Assembly: GCA_015056735.1 (NCBI GenBank)
Contig: SVFT01000013.1
Coordinates: forward strand, 18,951-82,950
DNA length: 64,000 nt
From: Lachnospiraceae bacterium
GTDB taxonomy: Bacteria; Bacillota; Clostridia; Lachnospirales; Lachnospiraceae
Direction of reading: 5' to 3'
The position numbers and the translations under genes are program-made. This document shows, piece by piece, positions 29,770 to 37,984 of this stretch (positions are counted from its first letter, which is position 1; each line of letters begins with the position of its first letter). The notes beneath the pieces were generated by a model that had not been told where the DNA came from, did not search any database, and saw only the letters and a program-made list of their open reading frames with translations.

Positions 29770-30713
29770 TTTAAGAATAATCCAATGTGCTGCATGCATT
29801 GTTCAGGCTCTTCTATCTGTGGCAATTGCTTTGCGCCATTGATGTAGGCTGTTTCCAATGCGGGGTTATATGACAGGTAAGTATCAACGATCTCGTGATT
29901 ACCTTCTTTTTCTTCCCCTGCAAGAACCAGAACTGCATGATTGATCTCTTTCAGAGAATGGATGATATTTGAATTGGTATATCTTCCGATGTAACTTGCA
30001 AAGGAATACTTTGAATTGTAATCCGGTGTATGGCTTGCTTCTACATAGGCTGTTATGTATTCGTCTTTGATCTTTCCCGGGTTTGCAAAGTATCTGTTCT
30101 GGAAAAGATTGATAAATGCCGATTTTGTTGAAGCCAGTGTATATACGAAAGTTCCGACGATCGGGGATTCGATCAGAAGTTTCAATGCCTTAGTCTGTTT
30201 TGATGGGATCTGGCCGAGTTGTTCTATACTCTGCGGGTTGATCAGTACGATCCTGTTAAATACTTCCGGATCGTTGTGGCATGTCATTATTGTGATCGGT
30301 GCGCTGTCACCCGAAGCGATGATATCTGTTTTTCGGCCGATCACATTTTTGACAAAGTCTGTGAGCATCTGAACATACAGGAAGTTTGTGTATGTCATGT
30401 TCGGCTTATCGGATAGACCGTATCCGATAAAATCGATCGTATATACTTCGTGTGTTTTGGACAGCTGGTCGATCAGTCTGTGATATTCGTAGCCGGAACT
30501 ACCGAGAGTTAAGTCATGTACCAGCAAAAGCGGTGAACCGTTTCCTTTTTTTGTATAGCGGATCTTTCCGAATCTCCATTCATAGTAGTGGTTTTCGGAT
30601 CCGCCAAGCGTATTCTTTACGGTCGCCGTCATATATTGTATTTTATTAATGACATGCAGGGTTGTGATTGTCATGCCGGTCAGGGTGATCAGCACCTTCA
30701 TTTTTTTGTTCAT
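29766..30713 (-). CDS. Alpha/beta hydrolase, membrane-anchored or secreted
   Basis: A 315-residue alpha/beta-hydrolase-fold protein. I place the start at ATG 30713, eight bases after AAAGG; an upstream TTG at 30731 lacks a site. One N-terminal hydrophobic stretch (VLITLTGMTITTLHVI) suggests a membrane anchor. The oxyanion region is LLLVHDLTLGSSGYEYHRL, and TIDFIGYGLSDKP is the strand-4 motif. The nucleophile elbow reads ASGDSAP rather than the common GxSxG, and a late histidine is ambiguous, so catalysis should not be assumed. It is divergent from the histidine kinase gene, with overlapping promoters. Substrate unknown. Confidence 0.75.
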   Translation of the reverse strand: MNKKMKVLITLTGMTITTLHVINKIQYMTATVKNTLGGSENHYYEWRFGKIRYTKKGNGSPLLLVHDLTLGSSGYEYHRLIDQLSKTHEVYTIDFIGYGLSDKPNMTYTNFLYVQMLTDFVKNVIGRKTDIIASGDSAPITIMTCHNDPEVFNRIVLINPQSIEQLGQIPSKQTKALKLLIESPIVGTFVYTLASTKSAFINLFQNRYFANPGKIKDEYITAYVEASHTPDYNSKYSFASYIGRYTNSNIIHSLKEINHAVLVLAGEEKEGNHEIVDTYLSYNPALETAYINGAKQLPQIEEPEQCMQHIGLFLN

Positions 30714-30739
30714 ACGGTCTGCCTTTCTCAAAATGATCG

Positions 30740-30768
30740 TTCACGATCTCTTTGAGATTCATTATAAT
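30740..30768 (+). promoter_or_regulatory. Promoter of the two-component genes
   Basis: TTCACG (30740-30745), 17-base spacer, TATAAT (30763-30768), about 30 bases before the kinase ATG, which has TAGGAG. Confidence 0.65.
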
Positions 30769-30789
30769 CGAAACATCTTCATGGTACAA
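30761..30789 (-). promoter_or_regulatory. Promoter of the hydrolase gene, sharing its -10 with the kinase promoter
   Basis: Minus strand: TTGTAC (30789-30784), 17-base spacer, TATAAT (30766-30761). The palindromic octamer ATTATAAT (30761-30768) holds both -10 boxes. Confidence 0.55.
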
Positions 30790-30800
30790 TAGGAGTCAAA

Positions 30801-31451
30801 ATGTCTAAGAACACACTTTCAGAAATTCAAAAAGAATGCTCTATTCAGGAAATGGATCGAAAACGGATCGCAAGGGAATTGCACGATACATCCTTACAGA
30901 CATTGGCGCACCTCGGTCATCAGATCGAACTTGCCTCTTTGTATATTGATTCTGATCCAACGAATGCTAAACTGGAGCTGGCTGTTGTCAGGCAGGAGCT
31001 GAATGATGTGATCGATGAGATCCGCAAAACGATCTTTGATCTTAGACCGATGGCTTTTGATGATCTTGGTTTGAAGGAGTGCATTCTTCGATTTTTGGAT
31101 TCCGTAACATTGGAATCTGATTTCATGATCCGCAAGAGGATCGATTCATCTTTGAATTTTGACGAATATGAATCACTTACGATTTTCCGCATCCTGCAGG
31201 AATGCTTTTCAAATATTAAAAAACATGCAAAGTGTAAGAATGTTGATCTTTCTATCCTTGATGATGCAAATGGTCTTTTGATCAAGGTTATGGATGACGG
31301 TGTCGGATTTGATACTGATTGTCCTTATGATGAGCAGAATCATTACGGTCTGTCTATATTAAAAGAAAGAGTTGCTTCCCTTGGTGGTCAATTTGTGATC
31401 TGTTCCGGTGATAACGGCGGGACTTCTGTTACCGTTCGAATTCCGAAATAG
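30801..31451 (+). CDS. Soluble sensor histidine kinase, DegS/NarX type
   Basis: A 216-residue cytoplasmic kinase without membrane segments or an N-terminal sensor domain. The HisKA_3 dimerisation box is RKRIARELHDTSLQTL with phospho-acceptor His28. The HATPase domain shows the N box QECFSNIKKHA (Asn138), the G1 box DDGVGFD (165-171) and YGLSILKERV. It is most like DegS of Bacillus, which is also soluble. The response regulator follows 64 bases later. The signal is not apparent; input could come through a partner protein. Confidence 0.88.
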   Translation: MSKNTLSEIQKECSIQEMDRKRIARELHDTSLQTLAHLGHQIELASLYIDSDPTNAKLELAVVRQELNDVIDEIRKTIFDLRPMAFDDLGLKECILRFLDSVTLESDFMIRKRIDSSLNFDEYESLTIFRILQECFSNIKKHAKCKNVDLSILDDANGLLIKVMDDGVGFDTDCPYDEQNHYGLSILKERVASLGGQFVICSGDNGGTSVTVRIPK

Positions 31452-31515
31452 ATTTTTAACCTTCTCTATGCTATAATGAGCGCAGGCTAATAACCGATTC
31501 GAGGGGGATAGAACT

Positions 31516-32157
31516 ATGAGCATTCATGTTATGATCGCAGATGACCATGCAATGATCCGTGAAGGTATTCGCAGACTGATCGAGTTTGAAGGCAATATGA
31601 AGGTTGTCGCAGAAGCCGGTGACGGTGAAGAGTGTATTGCTGAGCTTCAACATACGGATGTTGATATCCTGCTTCTTGATATCAATATGCCTAAGTTGAA
31701 TGGCCTTCAGGTATTAAAGCTTTTACGTGATTCCAAGCGTAAGATCAAGGTTTTGATCCTGACTGTTCACAATGAGATCGACTATCTTGTGAAGGCGATC
31801 GACATCGGTGTTGATGGTTATCTTTTGAAGAACTCCGAGTCTGATGAGTTAAAGAGAGCGATCACCTCTGTTTATAATGGTGAGACTTTTATTCAGCCGG
31901 ATCTTATCCCTGCTTTAAATCTCCGTCTCGTTTCCAGAGATGAGACAAAGGATAAGTTAGATTCTTTGACCAGGCGAGAATATGATGTTCTGATCTGTGT
32001 TGCAAAAGGTATGTTTAATAAAGAAATTGCTGATACACTTGATATCAGTGAGCGTACCGTTAAGAATCATATTTCCAATATCTTTAAAAAGATCGATGTG
32101 GTTGATCGTACCCAGGCAGCGATTTTTGCTATCAAGTGTGGTATTGTTGAGATCTGA
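31516..32157 (+). CDS. NarL/DegU-family response regulator
   Basis: A 213-residue response regulator. The receiver domain (1-120) contains the acidic pocket ADDH (Asp9, Asp10), phospho-acceptor Asp55 in LLLDINMPK, Thr in ILTVHNE and Lys in YLLKNS. The C-terminal LuxR-type helix-turn-helix is SLTRREYDVLICVAKGMFNKEIADTL...VKNHISNIFKKI. GAGGGGG precedes the ATG. It is the probable partner of the upstream kinase. Its stop lies six bases before the first parS-like site. Target genes are unknown. Confidence 0.9.
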   Translation: MSIHVMIADDHAMIREGIRRLIEFEGNMKVVAEAGDGEECIAELQHTDVDILLLDINMPKLNGLQVLKLLRDSKRKIKVLILTVHNEIDYLVKAIDIGVDGYLLKNSESDELKRAITSVYNGETFIQPDLIPALNLRLVSRDETKDKLDSLTRREYDVLICVAKGMFNKEIADTLDISERTVKNHISNIFKKIDVVDRTQAAIFAIKCGIVEI

Positions 32158-32163
32158 TCTCTA

Positions 32164-32179
32164 TGTTCCACGTGAAACA
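32164..32179 (+). promoter_or_regulatory. parS site, one mismatch
   Basis: TGTTCCACGTGAAACA differs at one position from the consensus parS TGTTTCACGTGAAACA, the ParB (Spo0J) binding site. Confidence 0.85.
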
Positions 32180-32213
32180 TTTTGATATTTGAACATGGTT
32201 TACAAGATATAGA

Positions 32214-32229
32214 TGTTTCACGTGAAACA
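32214..32229 (+). promoter_or_regulatory. parS site, perfect
   Basis: TGTTTCACGTGAAACA, the exact 16-base palindrome bound by ParB, located about 110 bases before parA and 9.5 kb from the origin boxes. Confidence 0.97.
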
Positions 32230-32253
32230 TTTACCCAAGATATTGGTGAAAAC

Positions 32254-32287
32254 ACGTGAAACATATTCTATTTAACCGTGTGAAACA
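32254..32287 (+). promoter_or_regulatory. Two parS half-sites
   Basis: ACGTGAAACA (32254-32263) and GTGTGAAACA (32278-32287) match only the right arm of parS. They may be weak ParB sites or decayed copies, between the full sites and parA. Confidence 0.5.
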
Positions 32288-32323
32288 TAAGTAATACAAC
32301 AGGAAAGGCTCCAAAAAGAAAGA

Positions 32324-33091
32324 ATGAGTAGAACGATTGCTATCGCAAATCAAAAGGGAGGGGTTGGTAAAACAACCACTTCCATTAATCTGTCTGCAGC
32401 TTTGGCAGCAGAAGGGAAAAAAGTACTTCTTGTTGATACAGACCCTCAGGGGAATGCAACAAGCGGATACGGAATCAACAAAAATGAACTTGATAACACC
32501 ATTTATGAATTGATCCTTGGAGAGTGTTCCATACAGGATTGCATTTTAAAGGAAGTGATCCCCGGCGTATCGATTCTTCCTTCCAATGTAAATCTCGCTG
32601 CTGCCGAGATTGAGCTTATCGGTGTTGATCAGAAAGAGTACATTTTAAAAAATGAGATCGATTATGTAAAAGATTCCTATGATTATATCATTATTGATTG
32701 TCCGCCTTCACTCAGCATGCTTACAGTGAATGCAATGACAACAGCTGATACGGTCCTGGTTCCAATCCAGTGCGAGTACTATGCTCTGGAAGGTTTGAGT
32801 CAGTTGATCCACACAGTAAATCTTGTTAAAGAACGACTCAACCCCGAACTGGATATGGAAGGCGTTGTTTTTACGATGTTTGATTCAAGAACGAATCTTT
32901 CAAACCAGGTCGTTGAAAATGTAAAAGTAAATCTGCAACAAACGGTCTACAATACGATCATCCCAAGGAATATTCGCCTCGCTGAAGCGCCGAGTTACGG
33001 CATTCCGATCCAAATCTATGATCCGAAGTCGGCAGGCGCGGAAGCATACAGACAACTTGCGGAAGAAGTGATTCGAAGAAAGGATCGATAA
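32324..33091 (+). CDS. parA: Chromosome partitioning ATPase ParA (Soj)
   Basis: Deviant Walker ATPase of 255 residues that acts with ParB-parS in origin segregation and, in Bacillus, in DnaA control. Walker A is KGGVGKTT (residues 11-18) in ANQKGGVGKTTTSINL, Walker A' is VDTDPQGNATSGYG, and the switch is IIIDCPPSLSMLT. No N-terminal helix-turn-helix is present, as is normal for chromosomal type Ib-like ParA. parB follows one base after its stop. Confidence 0.97.
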   Translation: MSRTIAIANQKGGVGKTTTSINLSAALAAEGKKVLLVDTDPQGNATSGYGINKNELDNTIYELILGECSIQDCILKEVIPGVSILPSNVNLAAAEIELIGVDQKEYILKNEIDYVKDSYDYIIIDCPPSLSMLTVNAMTTADTVLVPIQCEYYALEGLSQLIHTVNLVKERLNPELDMEGVVFTMFDSRTNLSNQVVENVKVNLQQTVYNTIIPRNIRLAEAPSYGIPIQIYDPKSAGAEAYRQLAEEVIRRKDR

Positions 33092-33092
33092 T

Positions 33093-33995
33093 ATGGCAGC
33101 AAGAGGATTAGGCAAAGGATTAGACTCCTTGATTCCAAACAGCCTGGGCGTTTCCAAATCAGCTCCGGCCGTAGCAGACAAGACGGAAGCAGCAAAAAAA
33201 ATCGAAGGAAATGTTACAATGGTCAAGATCACGAAGGTTGAGCCGAATCGTGAACAGCCAAGAAAGACTTTCGAGGAAGAGCCATTGCAGCAGCTGGCAG
33301 ATTCCATCAAGAAAATGGGCATTCTTGAGCCGATTCTTGTAATTGACAAGAAAGATCACTATGAGATCGTTGCCGGCGAGAGAAGATGGAGAGCAGCGAA
33401 GCTGGCCGGATTGAAAGAGGTTCCGGTCATCATACGGGATTTGACATACCAGCAGCAGGTTGAGATCGCTTTGATCGAGAATCTTCAGAGAGAAGACTTA
33501 AACCCGATAGAAGAAGCACTGGCTTATAAACGTTTGATCGAAGAATTTGATCTGAAGCAGGAAGAAGTAGCGGAGCGTGTATCAAAGAGCAGGACAGCGA
33601 TCACAAATTTCCTGCGTCTTTTGAAATTGTGCGATGAAGTACAGAAAATGGTCATTGCCGGAGATCTTTCGACAGGTCAGGCAAGAGCGATCATCACGAT
33701 CGAGGACCGGGAACAGCAGCTTCAGATCGCGCAGAAGATCGTGAAGGAAAACCTTTCTGTACGTGAAGTTGAAAAGCTGATCAAAACGCTCAGTCAGCCC
33801 CAAAAGGAAAAAGCTGCAAAGGCGAAAAATGCAGAACTTGAGCATATCTATGAAGAGATAGCCGAGAAAATGAAACGCTCACTTGGCACAAAGGTCAATA
33901 TTGTCAGCAAAGAGAACGGTGCGGGAAAGATTGAGATCGAATTTTTCTCAAATGAAGATTTTGACAGAGTGACCGAATTGATCATGAAAGCATAA
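33093..33995 (+). CDS. parB: Chromosome partitioning protein ParB (Spo0J)
   Basis: CTP-dependent DNA clamp that loads at parS, 300 residues. The N-terminal ParA-activating peptide is ARGLGKGLDSLIP, the CTP-binding motif is GERRWRAAKLAGL, and the helix-turn-helix region is KQEEVAERVSKSRTAITNFLRLLKL. A C-terminal dimerisation domain follows. parS sites lie directly upstream of parA, so ParB nucleates inside its own operon region. No Noc paralogue is seen in the window. Confidence 0.97.
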   Translation: MAARGLGKGLDSLIPNSLGVSKSAPAVADKTEAAKKIEGNVTMVKITKVEPNREQPRKTFEEEPLQQLADSIKKMGILEPILVIDKKDHYEIVAGERRWRAAKLAGLKEVPVIIRDLTYQQQVEIALIENLQREDLNPIEEALAYKRLIEEFDLKQEEVAERVSKSRTAITNFLRLLKLCDEVQKMVIAGDLSTGQARAIITIEDREQQLQIAQKIVKENLSVREVEKLIKTLSQPQKEKAAKAKNAELEHIYEEIAEKMKRSLGTKVNIVSKENGAGKIEIEFFSNEDFDRVTELIMKA

Positions 33996-34007
33996 ACGGA
34001 GGATTCT

Positions 34008-34523
34008 ATGTCAAGTGAATTGATGGATAATTTAGGGATCGGATGGATCGACCCTGCCTACTTTCTGCTGGGACTTCTTGTTTTTATAGTAGTCCTGCTG
34101 GTTTTGGTGATCGTAGCACTTTGCAAAGCAAGTTCGCTGAAAAAGCGCCTTGACAAATTCACACAGGGTCGTAACGGAAAAAGTATGGAAAAGGAGATCG
34201 CCGCTTTATTTGAAGACAACACATTCCTGAAGCAGGCGACTGAAAAAAACAAAAAAGATATTCGATCACTTTTCCATAATATGGAATTTGCATATCAGAA
34301 ATGCGGCATCGTAAAATATGATGCATTTAATCAGATGGGTGGCAAGTTGAGCTTCTGTCTGGCTCTTCTTAATGAACGTAATGATGGTGTGATCCTAAAT
34401 TCGGTTCACGGAAGTGATGGATGCTATTTTTACAGTAAAGAGATCGAAGCAGGAAAATGCAACATTACGCTTGGTGAGGAGGAATCGGAAGCTCTGAAGA
34501 TGGCAATCGGCGAAGAGGATTGA
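34008..34523 (+). CDS. DUF4446 family membrane protein
   Basis: A 171-residue protein with one membrane segment near residues 18-40 (YFLLGLLVFIVVLLVLVIVAL), then a basic coiled-coil-like stretch and a C-terminal cytoplasmic domain with FHNMEFAYQKCGIVKYDAFNQMGGKLSF, the signature of DUF4446. The family is often encoded next to parB in Clostridia and Bacilli, as here (12 bases after parB). Function unknown. Confidence 0.88.
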   Translation: MSSELMDNLGIGWIDPAYFLLGLLVFIVVLLVLVIVALCKASSLKKRLDKFTQGRNGKSMEKEIAALFEDNTFLKQATEKNKKDIRSLFHNMEFAYQKCGIVKYDAFNQMGGKLSFCLALLNERNDGVILNSVHGSDGCYFYSKEIEAGKCNITLGEEESEALKMAIGEED

Positions 34524-34529
34524 TGACGT

Positions 34530-35600
34530 ATGAAAAAACGCATCGAAGAGATTCTTGATGGTGACATTCTTGCATCAGATGCATTAACACCGGATTACAA
34601 AGTATTGCTTGCTGAGGGAACTGTCCTTAAAAAAGATTATATCAACAAGATGAAGATTCTCGGAATTACGCACGTTTCTGTGCGTGAGTCGGAGATTACT
34701 TCCGGTGAGAAAGAAAAAAAACATACAGAACAAGCTCGGGAGAATTTTAAAGAAAAGACCAAAGAACAGGTTAAGAGTGTTCTGGAAAAACACATTTACA
34801 AGAATAATACCAGTCTCCAGCGCCTTTGCCAGACAGCCGACGAGATCATCAACAATGTGCTTGATGAGGAGCAGATCGTAGAAGAGATCATGTCAATGCA
34901 GGAACGAAGTGCAGACCTGTATGAACATGCGATCAACTGCTGCATTATGTCAACCATCACTGCTCTTCACATGAATTATGAACAGGAAATAGTCCGTTCT
35001 ATCAGCATTGGATGCCTGTTACATGATATCGGACTTCGATACATGGAGCCGTTTTATGTAAACAAATCGTTCAAAGAGATGACGGATAAAGAGGCGACGG
35101 AGTATAAGAAGCATCCTGTAAACGGTTACTTTTCACTAAAGGATGAGGTCTGGCTCGATGAACTCAGTAAGGAGATCATTTTGTATCATCACGAACAAGT
35201 GAACGGGCGCGGTTATCCTTTTCACAGAAAAGGAAAAGAGATCGACGAAGAGATCAAGCTTGTCAGCATCTGCGATACGTATGACGAACTGATCACCGGG
35301 ATTGGATGCAATCCTGTAAAGCCATATAAAGCCATCGAGTATTTGAAAGCATTTGAAAAAGAAAAATATGATGCTAAAATAGTAGAGGAATTTTTGAAGA
35401 TCACGACGCCCTACCCCAATGGATGTCAGGTTCTGACTAATACGGGCCAGGTTGCCGTTGTGCTCAGACAGAATAAAGGGTTTGTGGAACGACCGGTTAT
35501 TAAGATCATTCGGGATGAAAACGGAAAGACAATTTCCGAAGAAAAGATCCTTGATTTGATAAAAGAAAAAACAGTATTTATTACTGATGTGTTAAGCTAG
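34530..35600 (+). CDS. HD-GYP domain protein (cyclic-di-GMP phosphodiesterase-like)
   Basis: A 356-residue cytoplasmic protein. The N-terminal about 100 residues are an uncharacterised, partly charged region. The HD-GYP domain follows, with His133, the HD pair His165-Asp166 in LLHDIGL, His195, and HHEQVNGRGYP at residues 220-230. CDTYDELITG is typical too. These residues match active cyclic-di-GMP phosphodiesterases, so hydrolysis of that messenger is likely; substrate is inferred from family. It lies six bases after the DUF4446 gene and 14 before serS. It could connect to the flagellar and pilus genes nearby. Confidence 0.87.
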   Translation: MKKRIEEILDGDILASDALTPDYKVLLAEGTVLKKDYINKMKILGITHVSVRESEITSGEKEKKHTEQARENFKEKTKEQVKSVLEKHIYKNNTSLQRLCQTADEIINNVLDEEQIVEEIMSMQERSADLYEHAINCCIMSTITALHMNYEQEIVRSISIGCLLHDIGLRYMEPFYVNKSFKEMTDKEATEYKKHPVNGYFSLKDEVWLDELSKEIILYHHEQVNGRGYPFHRKGKEIDEEIKLVSICDTYDELITGIGCNPVKPYKAIEYLKAFEKEKYDAKIVEEFLKITTPYPNGCQVLTNTGQVAVVLRQNKGFVERPVIKIIRDENGKTISEEKILDLIKEKTVFITDVLS

Positions 35601-35614
35601 GAGGCTATAGTTAC

Positions 35615-36895
35615 ATGATCGACATCAAGTTTTTACGAGAGAATCCTGACATCGTAAAGGAAAACATCAAAAAGAAATTTCAGGATCGGAAACTCGGTCT
35701 TGTTGATGAAGTGATCGCTCTTGATGCAGAAAGTCGTAAGACGCAGCAGGAAGCAGATGATCTTCGTTCTAAAAGAAACAAGATCTCCAAAGAGATCGGC
35801 GCTTTAATGGCACAGGGCAAAAAAGATGAAGCGATGCAAAAAAAGGCAGAAGTAGAAGCCGGTGCCAAGAAACTTCTTGAACTGGAAGAAAAAGAAAAGG
35901 AATTAAATGAAAAGATCACAAAGATCATGATGACGATCCCGAACATCATCGATCCGAGTGTGCCGATCGGAAAGGATGATTCGGAAAACGTAGAAGTAAC
36001 AAAATACGGTGAGCCGTTTGTTCCGGATTTTGAGATCCCGTATCATACCGAGATCATGGAACGTTTCAACGGGATCGATCTTGACAGTGCGAGAAAAGTA
36101 GCAGGCAACGGGTTTTATTATCTGATGGGTGATATTGCAAGACTTCACTCTGCAGTGATCGCTTATGCGCGTGATTTTATGATCGGTCGCGGTTTTACAT
36201 ACTGTGTTCCGCCGTTCATGATCAGAAGTAACGTTGTAACCGGCGTTATGAGCTTTGATGAGATGGATGCCATGATGTACAAGATCGAAGGCGAAGATCT
36301 GTATCTGATCGGAACAAGCGAACATTCCATGATCGGGAGATTTATTGATACCATCATTCCGGAAGCAGAGCTTCCGAAGACTCTGACCAGTTATTCTCCT
36401 TGTTTCCGTAAGGAAAAAGGTGCACACGGTATCGAAGAAAGAGGTGTATACCGTATTCACCAGTTTGAGAAACAGGAGATGATCGTTGTTTGCAAACCTG
36501 AAGAATCCATGGTATGGTTTGATAAGCTGTGGCAGAATACAGTCGATCTGTTCCGCTCTATGGATATTCCGGTCAGAACCCTCGAATGCTGTTCCGGTGA
36601 CCTTGCGGATCTGAAGGTAAAATCTTTCGACGTAGAAGCATGGTCTCCCCGTCAGAAGAAATATTTTGAGGTCGGCAGCTGCTCTAACTTAGGCGATGCA
36701 CAGGCCAGAAGATTAAAGATTCGTGTAAACGGTGAAGACGGCAAGAAGTATTTTGCGCATACGTTGAATAATACCGTAGTTGCGCCACCCAGAATGCTGA
36801 TCGCATTTTTGGAAAACAATCTGCAGGCAGACGGTTCCGTCAGGATCCCGAAGGTTTTGCAGCCTTATATGGGTGGTCAGACAGAGATTAAATAG
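35615..36895 (+). CDS. serS: Seryl-tRNA synthetase
   Basis: Class II synthetase that charges tRNA-Ser, 426 residues. The N-terminal long antiparallel coiled coil (about residues 30-105) binds the tRNA variable arm. Motif 2 is CFRKEKGAHGIEERGVYRIHQFEKQEM and motif 3 lies in VVAPPRMLIAFLENNLQ; GSCSNLGDAQARRLKIR is the seryl-specific loop. TAGGAGG precedes the ATG. There is no leader long enough for a T-box: the gene is embedded in the parA-to-DUF3881 series. Confidence 0.97.
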   Translation: MIDIKFLRENPDIVKENIKKKFQDRKLGLVDEVIALDAESRKTQQEADDLRSKRNKISKEIGALMAQGKKDEAMQKKAEVEAGAKKLLELEEKEKELNEKITKIMMTIPNIIDPSVPIGKDDSENVEVTKYGEPFVPDFEIPYHTEIMERFNGIDLDSARKVAGNGFYYLMGDIARLHSAVIAYARDFMIGRGFTYCVPPFMIRSNVVTGVMSFDEMDAMMYKIEGEDLYLIGTSEHSMIGRFIDTIIPEAELPKTLTSYSPCFRKEKGAHGIEERGVYRIHQFEKQEMIVVCKPEESMVWFDKLWQNTVDLFRSMDIPVRTLECCSGDLADLKVKSFDVEAWSPRQKKYFEVGSCSNLGDAQARRLKIRVNGEDGKKYFAHTLNNTVVAPPRMLIAFLENNLQADGSVRIPKVLQPYMGGQTEIK

Positions 36896-36906
36896 AGGTA
36901 GTTTTT

Positions 36907-37797
36907 GTGCTTCATAAATATCTACGCGCTGTCGGTTTCAGTAAGATCACAACCAGAAAGCAGCTGGAAGAATTGATCACGGAATGTGTCAAAAACTCGG
37001 AAAAGCGTGAGTATATCACGATGGAAACGGAAGAGGACGGCATTTTCGTTGAGTGTACCAAAGAATTCGCTTCTGATATGGGTGTTATTGTGCGGGGTGA
37101 ATTTGATGAGGAGAACAATTTTTCCTATGATTATTATTTTCCGTATCTGAAAGGAAGTGGGATCTCCTCCGAGGAGGATGTGACCATTGAACGTCATGCG
37201 GAAAAGGAATCTTACGCCGGCGTCTGCGATGACCTTCGTATCGGTGTTACACTGATATTTTATTTTCAAAACATTATTCCATATCTGAAGCTGAAACGGG
37301 AAGAGCGGCTGCCGATCAAAGGGACAACGCTCACCTTATCCGGTCTTTCAACAAGCGGGAGCATTATGCTTCCCATCATTAAGAATGAGAAAGATAAGAA
37401 AAAGGTAAAAAAAGTGGCCCGTGACCGGAATCACCTGATCGCAGAAGCGCGAAAAGGAGATGAAGATGCGATCGAGAGCCTGACGTTGGAAGATATGGAT
37501 ACGTATACTACGATTTCCCGTAAGATTCAAAAGGAAGACGTTTTCAGTATCGTAGATACATATTTTATGCCGTATGGTGTAGAATGTGACCAGTATTCCG
37601 TACTTGGTGAGATCACGGCATGCGAATTGGTTCGAAACAGGATGACAGGTGAAGAGATCCATCGTATGACAGTAAACTGTAATGAATTGATCTTTGATAT
37701 TTGCATCAACAAAGAAGATCTGCTCGGCGAACCTGAAGTGGGACGTCGATTTAAGGGAACACTTTGGATGCAGGGGTTTATTAATTTCCCCATTTAG
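36907..37797 (+). CDS. DUF3881 family protein
   Basis: A 296-residue protein starting at GTG 36907 with AGAGGTAG upstream. The N-terminus MLHKYLRAVGFSKI and the central SGISSEEDVTIERHAEKESYAGVCDDLRIGVTLIFYFQN are what I know from DUF3881, a family of unknown function found mainly in Lachnospiraceae and usually next to serS. There are no membrane segments or catalytic motifs that I recognise. Confidence 0.8.
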   Translation: MLHKYLRAVGFSKITTRKQLEELITECVKNSEKREYITMETEEDGIFVECTKEFASDMGVIVRGEFDEENNFSYDYYFPYLKGSGISSEEDVTIERHAEKESYAGVCDDLRIGVTLIFYFQNIIPYLKLKREERLPIKGTTLTLSGLSTSGSIMLPIIKNEKDKKKVKKVARDRNHLIAEARKGDEDAIESLTLEDMDTYTTISRKIQKEDVFSIVDTYFMPYGVECDQYSVLGEITACELVRNRMTGEEIHRMTVNCNELIFDICINKEDLLGEPEVGRRFKGTLWMQGFINFPI

Positions 37798-37803
37798 TGG
37801 TAT

Positions 37804-37838
37804 AATGTCCGAGTAGTCTCGTGACATCGGACATTTTA
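37804..37838 (+). terminator. Terminator after DUF3881
   Basis: AATGTCCGA (37804-37812) pairs with TCGGACATT (37827-37835) around a 14-base loop, followed by TTATTT. A TATAAT at 37801-37806 overlaps the left arm and may be the -10 box of the tRNA-Arg that starts at 37842; the matching -35 is poor. Confidence 0.7.
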
Positions 37839-37841
37839 TTT

Positions 37842-37913
37842 GTTCTCGTAGTTTAACGGATAAAACAAGCGCCTCCTAAGCGCTAGCTATGGGTTCGATT
37901 CCCGTCGGGAACG
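37842..37913 (+). tRNA. tRNA-Arg (anticodon CCU)
   Basis: A 72-base cloverleaf: acceptor stem GTTCTCG/CGGGAAC (one T-G pair), anticodon stem AGCGC/GCGCT with loop CTCCTAA (anticodon CCT, reading AGG), GGTTCGATTCC in the T arm and discriminator G. CCA is not encoded. Confidence 0.95.
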
Positions 37914-37915
37914 TT

Positions 37916-37954
37916 AAAAAACAGGAAAGCAATAACTGCTTTCCTGTTTTTTTT
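37916..37954. terminator. Bidirectional terminator between tRNA-Arg and the chemoreceptor
   Basis: AAAACAGGAAAGCA (to 37931) pairs with TGCTTTCCTGTTTT (from 37937) around a five-base loop, with a run of eight T bases on the plus side and an A-run on the other. Confidence 0.93.
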
Positions 37955-37984
37955 AAGAAAATCTTACCACAGAATCTGTCAGAA

